A stretch of 52,638 nt of DNA, from the NCBI GenBank assembly GCA_002418885.1, contig DIEZ01000082.1, positions 1 to 52,638 on the forward strand, written 5' to 3'. This DNA is from Syntrophaceae bacterium UBA5761. Its GTDB lineage: Bacteria; Desulfobacterota; Syntrophia; Syntrophales; UBA4778. This document shows positions 43,706-52,638 of this stretch, one piece after another (the stretch's first letter is position 1; each line of letters starts with the position of its first letter). The notes beneath the pieces were generated by a model. It was not told where the DNA came from, did not search any database, and saw only the letters and a list, made by a program, of their open reading frames with translations. Both the position numbers and the translations under genes were made by a program.

Positions 43706-44456
43706 AAACACGATCGAATTCAGACTTTGGGGTCGCTACGCACTTTTTACCGATCCGCTAACGAAAATAGGCGGTGAAAAATGCACGTATCATCTGCCGA
43801 CCTACGAGGCGCTGAAAGGAGTATGCAAGTCAATCTACTGGAAGCCAACGATTATCTGGGTGGTGGATGCGGTGAGAGTGATGCGGCGGATTCGCACACA
43901 GACCAAGGGGACGAAACCGTTAAACTATGGGGGTATCTATTCAAGCGAAAAGATTCCTGGAAAGAAACAGGAAAACTTCAATGATCTCGCAATTTATACG
44001 TTTCTTTCCGATGTCGAGTACCAAGTTCGGGCTCATTTTAAGTGGAATGAACACAATACGACGTTAGAAAAAGACCGTATTGACGGAAAACACTTTGCCA
44101 TTGCCAAAAGGTTGCTTGAGCGGGGCGGTAGGCAGGATATTTTTCTCGGCACACGCGATTGTCAAGGCTACGTCGCACCATGTGTATTTGGCGAAGACAC
44201 AGGTGCGTACGACAATGATGAGGAAATCGCATATGGACTTATGTTTCACGGTTTTGATTATCCTGATGAAGCGGGAGGGAAGGAGTTGTACGCGAGATTC
44301 TGGCATCCCGTATTGAAAAAAGGGATTTTAGATTTTGAACGACCTGATGATTGCAAATATAGGAAATTGGTCCGGCAGATGACGGCTAAAAGTTTCGGAA
44401 CTGAAAATGTGAAGTCAGTTTGTCTCGAAGCCGAGGAACTGGAGGTGATGGCATGA
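43683..44456 (+). CDS. cas5c: Cas5c (Cas5d), crRNA-processing subunit
   Basis: A 257-residue Cas5 of the type I-C (Dvulg) branch. In type I-C it replaces Cas6, cleaving the repeat and capping the 5' handle. A Tyr in HLPTYEALKG and the Lys-His pair in DGKHFAIAKR correspond to the catalytic Tyr/Lys/His of characterised Cas5d. The start has GGGAGGAG upstream and lies within the cas3 end; the stop overlaps the cas8c start (ATGA). No cas6 gene is present, as expected. Confidence 0.94.
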   Translation: MMNTLIPKNTIEFRLWGRYALFTDPLTKIGGEKCTYHLPTYEALKGVCKSIYWKPTIIWVVDAVRVMRRIRTQTKGTKPLNYGGIYSSEKIPGKKQENFNDLAIYTFLSDVEYQVRAHFKWNEHNTTLEKDRIDGKHFAIAKRLLERGGRQDIFLGTRDCQGYVAPCVFGEDTGAYDNDEEIAYGLMFHGFDYPDEAGGKELYARFWHPVLKKGILDFERPDDCKYRKLVRQMTAKSFGTENVKSVCLEAEELEVMA

Positions 44457-46495
44457 GTTGGATACAGAAACTATACGAGACATATGACGCATGTACTGGA
44501 AATGACCAAATTCTAGATATTGATGAATTGTGCCCTGTAGGATATTCCGTTCAAAACGCGCATGTTGAGGTTGTAATAGACCAAAAAGGTAATTTTAGAA
44601 GAGCATCTTTGATTGAGAAAAATAACGCAAAGACACTGATTCCGGTTACTGAAAAGTCATTGACAGGAAGGACTAGTGGTATTGCGCCTCACCCATTATG
44701 CGATTCACTCCAGTATTGCGCAGGCGATTATGAAAAATATGGAGATCGCCAATCTTATTTCGATGATTATCTTAAACAGCTAGAACCATGGGCTAGCTCA
44801 GAATTCATACATAAAAAAGTCAAAGCCGTTTATGATTATGTATCTAAGAAAACTCTTATCCAAGATTTGTTGGATACCAAGTTGCTTTTTGAAAAAGATG
44901 GGAAATTGGCAGTTATTGAGAAAATAGATGATAAGAAGAAAGTAAAGGTAACCGCACTAAATGAAAAAGTAGTACCAATGATTGCTGAATCAGAAACCTT
45001 GCCGCCCATTATTAAACTTCTTGCATTTGATGATAAGGGAATAAAGAATCAAGCAAAGGTTTTTGTTCGCTGGAAAGTAGAGTCAGAGGATTCTCTTTGT
45101 TCTGAAACATGGAAAGATAAAACTCTCTTTGATGCGTGGGGCAAGTACTTAAGTTCATTCGATTCCATAAAAGGTTTTTGCTATGTCACTGGCAAACATG
45201 AAACAGAAATAGCCCAAAAACATCCCTCAAAACTTCGTAGCGGCCGCGACGGGGCTAAACTTATCTCATCAAATGACAATAGTGGTTTTACTTATCTCGG
45301 CAGATTTATGTTTGCTAATGAAGCAGCATCTGTTTCTTCAGAAGTAACTCAAAAGGCTCATAGTGCGCTTCGCTGGCTGATCGGTCGTAAGCAGGCGTTC
45401 CGTAGTGGAGACCAAGTCTTTGTCTCGTGGGCCACATCTGGTAAATCCATCCCCAACCCATGCGTCAACTCCTGGGATTTTCTCGGTGACGATTTCCAAG
45501 TGGACGATACCTCGACTTCGCAAATCGGCGACGTTGGGCAGTCCTTTGCGCTGCGCTTCAACAAGAAACTTGCCGGATTCAAAGCCAGCATTACCGACAC
45601 TGAAAACATAGTCGTCATGGGCTTAGATTCTGCGACTCCGGGGCGCATGGCAATTACCTTCTACCGAGAATTGACCGGTTCTGAATTTCTAGAACGTATT
45701 CAAAAATGGCATTCCGACTTTGCCTGGTTGCAGAACTACGGCAGGGATAAGAACGACAAAAAGAAGCTAATTCTTTTTCAAGGTGCGCCAGCACCAAAAG
45801 ATATCGCATGGTGTGCATACGGAAGCAAGGTGGAATGGAAGAACGGCATTAGACTTCTCAATGCCACGGTGGAGCGTCTTCTGCCTTCAATCATTGACGC
45901 CAGACCGGTTCCCCGCGATTTGGTTGAACAGTGTGTGCGCCGTGCTTCAAACAGGTCGAGTTTCAAGCAAGAAAAGGATGGGAGTAAACCGGAATTTGAA
46001 AAGTGTCTAGGCATAGCATGTTCGCTATTCAAAGGATTTCACAATGAAAGGGGGTACATTATGGCGCTTGAAGAGGAAAGGAATTCACGGGACTACTTGT
46101 ATGGCAGGCTGCTTGCGGTGGCGGAAAGAATTGAATCGATGGCTCTTTACTTTGCCGGCGAAAAGCGGGAGACAACTGCCGCACGTCTGATGCAGCGGTT
46201 CGCCGACAGACCTTATTCAACCTGGCGCACCATTGAGACCAGCCTTGCACCATACAAAGCACGCATTAATGCAAAAGCACCCGGTCTGCTTAGCGGTTAT
46301 ATGGAGTTGCTTGATAAATTATGCTGCCAGTTTCAGCCTAATGAGTTTACAAACGACACTCGATTAAGCGGTGAATTTCTATTAGCCTATCATTGCCAGA
46401 GGACATGGCTAAATGATCATAAACGAGAAAGAGGCCAGTGGGTATTGAAATCAGCAGAAGATGCGGAAAATCAGAATATAGATGACGAAGAATAA
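44453..46495 (+). CDS. cas8c: Cas8c (Csd1), large subunit of the type I-C Cascade
   Basis: A 680-residue Csd1 protein recognising the PAM and opening the target. It starts at the ATG overlapping the cas5c stop (MSWIQKLYETYDAC). Family features include the N-terminal YSVQNAHVEVVID strand and, in the middle, SALRWLIGRKQAF and DFLGDDFQ. The C-terminal part of type I-C cas8 genes usually also yields Cas11 from an internal start; candidate internal starts exist but none was fixed here. GC rises sharply near 45340: about 30-35% in sampled 60-base stretches before, 52-57% after. Confidence 0.93.
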   Translation: MSWIQKLYETYDACTGNDQILDIDELCPVGYSVQNAHVEVVIDQKGNFRRASLIEKNNAKTLIPVTEKSLTGRTSGIAPHPLCDSLQYCAGDYEKYGDRQSYFDDYLKQLEPWASSEFIHKKVKAVYDYVSKKTLIQDLLDTKLLFEKDGKLAVIEKIDDKKKVKVTALNEKVVPMIAESETLPPIIKLLAFDDKGIKNQAKVFVRWKVESEDSLCSETWKDKTLFDAWGKYLSSFDSIKGFCYVTGKHETEIAQKHPSKLRSGRDGAKLISSNDNSGFTYLGRFMFANEAASVSSEVTQKAHSALRWLIGRKQAFRSGDQVFVSWATSGKSIPNPCVNSWDFLGDDFQVDDTSTSQIGDVGQSFALRFNKKLAGFKASITDTENIVVMGLDSATPGRMAITFYRELTGSEFLERIQKWHSDFAWLQNYGRDKNDKKKLILFQGAPAPKDIAWCAYGSKVEWKNGIRLLNATVERLLPSIIDARPVPRDLVEQCVRRASNRSSFKQEKDGSKPEFEKCLGIACSLFKGFHNERGYIMALEEERNSRDYLYGRLLAVAERIESMALYFAGEKRETTAARLMQRFADRPYSTWRTIETSLAPYKARINAKAPGLLSGYMELLDKLCCQFQPNEFTNDTRLSGEFLLAYHCQRTWLNDHKRERGQWVLKSAEDAENQNIDDEE

Positions 46496-46522
46496 ACAAA
46501 TCAGAAAAGGAGAAATAAATAT

Positions 46523-47410
46523 ATGGCTACTCTGAGTAAAAAAATCGATTTCGCTATTATCATGAGCGTGAAGAATGCCAATCCTAATGGTGATCCCTTG
46601 AATGGGAACCGTCCCCGCACGGATTATGAAGGCCTTGGCGAGATCACTGATGTGTGTCTCAAGCGGAAAATCCGGGATCGCATGATTGAGAGGTTCGTCG
46701 ATCTGAAAAAAGAGGGAAAAGAAAAAGGGCAAGCCGTTTTCGTGCAGTCCGACGATCGCAAATGTGATGATGCCAAAAGCCTCAGGGCCCGTGCCGAAGC
46801 GGAACTTAGTAAAGACCTGGGCGGAGCGGAAACGGTAAAAAAGGCATGTGAATCGTGGATCGACGTTCGTGCTTTCGGACAGTTGTTTGCTTTTAAATCG
46901 GACAAAAAAGGGAAAAAGAAAGAGGATGGGGAATCTGAAGGTGATACCGGTATATCAATCGGTATTCGTGGCCCAGTTACAATTCACTCCGCTTTTAGTA
47001 TTGGTTCCGTGAGTATCTCCAGCATTCAAATTACTAAGAGTGTTAATGCGGAAGAAACAAAAGAAGGAAAGCGTAGCTCCGACACCATGGGCATGAAGCA
47101 CCGGGTTGACAGCGGAATATATGTCACTTACGGCAGCATGAATCCCCAACTTGCTGAACGCACAGGTTTTTCAGATGAGGATGCTGCGGTCATTAAGGCA
47201 ATTCTTCCCAGGCTCTTCGAAAACGATGCCTCCTCTGCGCGCCCAGAAGGAAGTATGGTCGTGCGAAAAGTTGTCTGGTGGGAGCATAACTCTAAATCAG
47301 GACAATACTCGTCTGCAAAAGTGCACAAGACGCTCACAGTAAATGCAGATGGAAGTCATTCTTTTGCAAATTTGGATGGCCTCAAACCAGAAGAGATTGA
47401 CGGTTTTTGA
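46523..47410 (+). CDS. cas7c: Cas7c (Csd2), Cascade backbone subunit
   Basis: A 295-residue Csd2 protein that coats the crRNA guide. The N-terminal family segment IIMSVKNANPNGDPLNGNRPRT (residues about 12-33; key motif NPNGDPLNGN) and the middle TMGMKHRVDSGIYVTYG identify it. AAGGAG lies 10 nt before the ATG. It is the last interference gene; a 177-nt gap containing no other cas gene separates it from fic. Confidence 0.95.
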   Translation: MATLSKKIDFAIIMSVKNANPNGDPLNGNRPRTDYEGLGEITDVCLKRKIRDRMIERFVDLKKEGKEKGQAVFVQSDDRKCDDAKSLRARAEAELSKDLGGAETVKKACESWIDVRAFGQLFAFKSDKKGKKKEDGESEGDTGISIGIRGPVTIHSAFSIGSVSISSIQITKSVNAEETKEGKRSSDTMGMKHRVDSGIYVTYGSMNPQLAERTGFSDEDAAVIKAILPRLFENDASSARPEGSMVVRKVVWWEHNSKSGQYSSAKVHKTLTVNADGSHSFANLDGLKPEEIDGF

Positions 47411-47587
47411 ATAGATATACTGAAAGATACGCGCGTTCTACAAGAGAAAATATAACCAGATAGCGTAACCTCGAACCCCTCCTGCTTCTCCACGGAAGCT
47501 ACCAGGACTTGAAGTTATGCCCGATGGCGGAGAGGCAAAACGTGAGCTGATCCCAACATAAAAAAGCGAAGGAGTGACGCTGCCGGC

Positions 47588-48634
47588 ATGATGACTTTGA
47601 AACAATTCATAACGAGCCTCAAGATGGTTCCCGTGACGACATCGTGGTATCTGACGGAAATCAGTGAGGCGAAAGGCAGGCAGGATCTTTATGCGAAGCA
47701 ATCGCCGCAGCGCCTGAAAGCCCTTAAGGAGCATGCCCTCATTGAGAGCGCGGTGTCGTCGAACCGAATCGAGGGCGTAGAGGTCGATCAAAAGCGCATC
47801 GGCACCATCATCTTTGGCAAATCGCTTCTCCATGACAGATCGGAAGAAGAGGTTCGCGGGTATCGGGAGGCTCTCAACCTCATTCACGAGCGGGGAGCAG
47901 AATTGCCGATTACTGAAGATACCTGTAGGAAGCTGCACGGCCTCGTACGTGGCGACATGTGGGATGCCGGCAAATACAAAGAAAAAGACAGCGACATCAT
48001 CGAAAAGAGACTGGACGGAACGTCCAATATTAGGTTCCGAACCGTGCCGGCCGTCAAGACGGGTCCTTTCATGAAAGGACTTATGGATGCTTGGCGCGAA
48101 TGCATCAGTGAAGCGAAGGTTCCTCCGCTCATCGCGATGGCGGCGTTTGGTCTTGATTTCTTGTGCATACATCCTTTCCGAGACGGTAACGGCAGGGTCG
48201 CGAGGCTACTGATTCTTCTGCAATGCTATCATCTTGGAATCGAGGTCGGAAGGTATATCAGTCTCGAACGTCTCATCGAGCAAAATAAAGAGAGATACTA
48301 TGAAACGTTAAAGCTGAGTTCGGCAAGATGGCACGAAGGCCGACACGATCCATGGCACTACATTAACTTTGTCTGTTTCATCCTCAGAAGCGCGTACCGC
48401 GAATTTGAAGAGAGGTTGGGTGGCATGCCTCAACCAAGGGGTGAAAAGACGTCTCTTGTCCGGGAGGCAATCGGTGGTTTTACCGGTAATTTCAGCGTAG
48501 CAGATATCCAGCAAAAATGTCCTGGCGTCGGTGTCGATATGATACGTAAGGTGCTGAAAGAACTACGAGGCCAGAGGGCCCTCGAATGTCTGGGGCGCGG
48601 CAGGAATGCAAGATGGCATAGAACCGGGAATTAG
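47588..48634 (+). CDS. Fic-domain protein (predicted AMPylase) inside the cas operon
   Basis: A 348-residue Fic protein. The catalytic motif HPFRDGNGR starts at His195 and is complete, so it can transfer AMP (or another nucleotide) to a protein hydroxyl. An inhibitory helix motif SNRIEG (S58-x3-E62-G63), N-terminal to the Fic core, marks it as class II, self-inhibited. A C-terminal winged-helix-type region (about residues 285-348, FSVADIQQKCPGVGVDMIRK) suggests DNA binding. It is on the cas strand between cas7c and cas4, 177 nt after cas7c and 46 nt before cas4. No documented role of Fic in type I-C is known to me; it could be a passenger, a dormancy effector or a cas regulator. Confidence 0.9.
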   Translation: MMTLKQFITSLKMVPVTTSWYLTEISEAKGRQDLYAKQSPQRLKALKEHALIESAVSSNRIEGVEVDQKRIGTIIFGKSLLHDRSEEEVRGYREALNLIHERGAELPITEDTCRKLHGLVRGDMWDAGKYKEKDSDIIEKRLDGTSNIRFRTVPAVKTGPFMKGLMDAWRECISEAKVPPLIAMAAFGLDFLCIHPFRDGNGRVARLLILLQCYHLGIEVGRYISLERLIEQNKERYYETLKLSSARWHEGRHDPWHYINFVCFILRSAYREFEERLGGMPQPRGEKTSLVREAIGGFTGNFSVADIQQKCPGVGVDMIRKVLKELRGQRALECLGRGRNARWHRTGN

Positions 48635-48680
48635 GTAATAAACATCAATATGGGTAATAAATTAGGTAAATAACAGCGGC

Positions 48681-49313
48681 ATGTACGAACCGGACGATCT
48701 GATCCTGCTATCCGCTTTGCAGCACATGGTGTTCTGCCCACGCCAATGTGCTCTCATCCATGTCGAACAAACATGGAAAGAGAGCGGACGCACTGCTGAA
48801 GGCCGCCTGATGCACGAACGGGTGCACGAGCAAGAGGCTGAGGCGCGGGGGGACGTGAAAGTCGAGAGGGGCGTGCCGCTCAGGTCTTTGCGGTTAGGGT
48901 TGATCGGCAAGTCGGACGTGGTTGAGTTCCATAAGGTTGAGAAAGGCAGGTGGATACCTTACCCCGTTGAATACAAACGGGGAAAACCAAAGGTGGACGA
49001 CTGCGACAAAGTACAGCTCTGCGCCCAGGCGATGTGCCTGGAGGAAATGCTCAACATCGAGGTGCCCCGTGGCGCAATCTTCTACGGCAGGACACGCCGC
49101 CGCCTCGACGTAGAGTTCGATGAGGCACTTCGCCGGAAGACTGAGGAAACGGCGAAGAAAACGCGCGAATTGATCGATTCCGGGATCACGCCCGGACCAG
49201 TTTACGCAAAACGCTGCGAGAGCTGTTCTCTCGTTGCCGAGTGCCTGCCGAAGACGTTGCAGAAGAAACGGTCCGTGAAAAACTACCTGGCACGAGTCAT
49301 AGGTGAACCATGA
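48681..49313 (+). CDS. cas4: Cas4 nuclease
   Basis: A 210-residue RecB-like nuclease that trims prespacers and selects PAM-bearing ends. Iron-sulfur ligands are C19 (FCPRQC) and the C-terminal CESCSLVAEC cysteines. Nuclease residues lie in GKSDVVEF (Asp) and PVEYKRG (Glu, Lys), with a QLCAQA segment after. It overlaps cas1 by 4 nt (ATGA), the usual type I-C adaptation order cas4-cas1-cas2. Upstream, fic ends 46 nt before; a 10-bp direct repeat AATTAGGTAA (48629 and 48660) lies between. Confidence 0.95.
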   Translation: MYEPDDLILLSALQHMVFCPRQCALIHVEQTWKESGRTAEGRLMHERVHEQEAEARGDVKVERGVPLRSLRLGLIGKSDVVEFHKVEKGRWIPYPVEYKRGKPKVDDCDKVQLCAQAMCLEEMLNIEVPRGAIFYGRTRRRLDVEFDEALRRKTEETAKKTRELIDSGITPGPVYAKRCESCSLVAECLPKTLQKKRSVKNYLARVIGEP

Positions 49314-50341
49314 AAAAGCATCTGAACACCCTATTTGTGACCACCCAGGGTTCATACCTCGCAAAGGAAGGGGAAACCGTGGCGGTGAAAGTCGATGGCG
49401 AGGTGCGACTTCGGGTGCCTGTTCATACCATCGGCGGGATCGTCTGCTTCGGCCAGGTCTCCTGCAGCCCTTATCTGATGGGATTCTGCGGAGAAAACGG
49501 CGTAGCGGTCAGTTTCCTAACGGAGCACGGTCGTTTCCTGGCAAGAGTGCAAGGACCGGTTTCCGGAAATGTTCTTTTGCGCCGAGAACAATACCGGAAA
49601 GCGGACGACCTCAAAGCCTCTGCGGGCATCGCCAGATGCCTACTGACCGGAAAGATCGCCAATTCGCGGACCGTCATCCAGCGCACTTTGAGGGACCACG
49701 GGCAAAAGGTGAACGATGCGAGTCTTCGCCAGGCCGTGGATTACCTGGGGCGATGCCTGGAGGGTCTCGACCGAACAACGACCCTCGATGCAGTGCGGGG
49801 TATCGAGGGAGACGCCGCTCACTGTTATTTCGCCGTCTTCGACCATTTGATCGTCTCTCAGAAAGATGTCTTCACTTTTTCGGAGAGGAACCGGAGGCCA
49901 CCTTTGGACAACGTCAATTGTCTGCTGTCATTTTTGTACACTCTATTGGTGCACGACGTTCGGTCGGCTCTCGAGTCTGTCGGTCTGGATCCGGCTGTTG
50001 GATTCCTCCACCGCGATCGTCCCGGCAGGCCGGGGCTCGCCCTCGACATCATGGAGGAATTCAGGCCATATCTTGGAGACAGACTTGCCCTATCGCTCAT
50101 CAACTTGAGGCGTGTTCAAGGCAAAGGTTTCAAAAGGACCGATTCCGGCGCGGTCCTCATGGATGATGATACGCGGAAGACGGTGATAATCGCCTATCAG
50201 GAAAGAAAGCAGGAGGAAATCATGCACCCCTTTTTGGAGGAGAAGGTTACTGTAGGGCTCTTATTTTACATACAGGCTTTGTTGATGTCCCGTTACCTTC
50301 GTGGGGATCTCGACGGTTATCCGCCTTTCATCTGGAAGTAA
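49310..50341 (+). CDS. cas1: Cas1 integrase
   Basis: A 343-residue spacer integrase. Catalytic residues of the family are visible: Glu in GIEGDAAHCYFAVF, His in GFLHRDRPGRPG and the acidic pair in LALDIMEEFRP. It forms the Cas1-Cas2 integration complex. GC is about 62% in a sampled stretch, far above cas3 and cas5c. It is followed by cas2 with an 11-nt gap. Confidence 0.96.
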   Translation: MKKHLNTLFVTTQGSYLAKEGETVAVKVDGEVRLRVPVHTIGGIVCFGQVSCSPYLMGFCGENGVAVSFLTEHGRFLARVQGPVSGNVLLRREQYRKADDLKASAGIARCLLTGKIANSRTVIQRTLRDHGQKVNDASLRQAVDYLGRCLEGLDRTTTLDAVRGIEGDAAHCYFAVFDHLIVSQKDVFTFSERNRRPPLDNVNCLLSFLYTLLVHDVRSALESVGLDPAVGFLHRDRPGRPGLALDIMEEFRPYLGDRLALSLINLRRVQGKGFKRTDSGAVLMDDDTRKTVIIAYQERKQEEIMHPFLEEKVTVGLLFYIQALLMSRYLRGDLDGYPPFIWK

Positions 50342-50352
50342 TTGGAGGCGTC

Positions 50353-50643
50353 ATGTTTGTCCTTGTCAGCTATGATGTTGCCACCGATGATGATGGAGGT
50401 GCCCGTCGTCTGCGAAGAGTGGCAAAAGCCTGTCAAAACTACGGCCAGCGCGTGCAATATTCTGTGTTTGAATGCATCGTGGATCCCGCACAGTGGGCAA
50501 TTCTGCGAGACCGGCTGATAAAGGAAATCGACAGGGATAAGGACAGCTTGCGTTTTTACTTTTTGGGGTCGAACTGGCGTCGCCGTGTCGAGCACGTGGG
50601 CGCCAAGAAATCGATTGACCAGGAAGGGCCGATGATCGTCTGA
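50353..50643 (+). CDS. cas2: Cas2
   Basis: A 96-residue Cas2 with the ferredoxin-like N-terminus MFVLVSYDV and the segment ACQNYGQRVQYSVFEC. It is a structural partner of Cas1. GGAGG lies 4-5 nt before the ATG. It is the last gene before the leader and array. Confidence 0.96.
   Translation: MFVLVSYDVATDDDGGARRLRRVAKACQNYGQRVQYSVFECIVDPAQWAILRDRLIKEIDRDKDSLRFYFLGSNWRRRVEHVGAKKSIDQEGPMIV

Positions 50644-52638
<1,995 letters not shown>

Noticed and set aside
47458..47490. A T-loop-like GGTTCGAGG on the minus strand before fic
   Set aside because: No matching T stem, anticodon arm or acceptor stem could be built, so it is not a tRNA.
47438..48172. A 244-residue frame antisense to fic
   Set aside because: It lies within the complementary strand of a clearly coding gene and shows no domain.

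Overview
The window looks like a chromosomal segment of a strictly anaerobic Desulfobacterota (deltaproteobacterial) bacterium, probably a syntrophic or sulfate-reducing fatty-acid or aromatic-acid degrader. The signs are a very dense CoA-thioester degradation cluster with many CoA-transferases, a sigma-54 promoter next to a sigma-54 activator, a selenocysteine-containing SelD, an HdrB-like iron-sulfur protein and a B12-type radical SAM enzyme. This placement is inference from gene content; no rRNA or tRNA gene is present.

Region 1 (about 0.1-21.8 kb, all minus strand) is the catabolic cluster. Read in the direction of transcription it runs: TetR regulator, CBS-PAS-PAS sigma-54 activator, sigma-54 promoter, SDR dehydrogenase, thiolase, enoyl-CoA hydratase, acyl-CoA dehydrogenase, two alpha and one beta subunit of a GctAB-like CoA-transferase, three acetyl-CoA-hydrolase-type CoA-transferases, a thiolase with its DUF35 partner, a duplicated thiolase tail, 3-hydroxyacyl-CoA dehydrogenase, an AMP-forming acyl-CoA ligase, a terminator, a radical SAM enzyme and a MaoC-like hotdog protein. 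Together these can activate acids to CoA esters (ligase or CoA exchange), beta-oxidise them and cleave them to acetyl-CoA.

Region 2 (22-40.6 kb) is mostly housekeeping. selD (plus strand) carries an in-frame UGA codon (Sec17). The minus strand then has an MFS transporter, an HdrB-like protein, dnaJ, purC, an MBL hydrolase, rsmB, fmt, priA, a DksA-type protein, rfaE2, comF and rsfS. rsfS has a clear promoter and Shine-Dalgarno sequence but apparently starts at CTG. The plus strand follows with a TIM-barrel isomerase-like protein, ugd, two Dpp/Opp permeases and tatD.

Region 3 (40.7-52.6 kb, plus strand) is a type I-C CRISPR-Cas locus: a WYL-type regulator remnant, a CRP/FNR-like palindrome, cas3-cas5c-cas8c-cas7c, a Fic-domain AMPylase gene, cas4-cas1-cas2, a leader and an array of at least 28 identical 32-nt repeats that runs off the right edge. 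The interference genes are AT-rich and the adaptation genes GC-rich; the fic gene sits at the seam. The Fic insertion, the composition mosaic, the UGA-containing selD, the CTG-initiated rsfS and the thiolase-tail duplication are the points most worth a second look.
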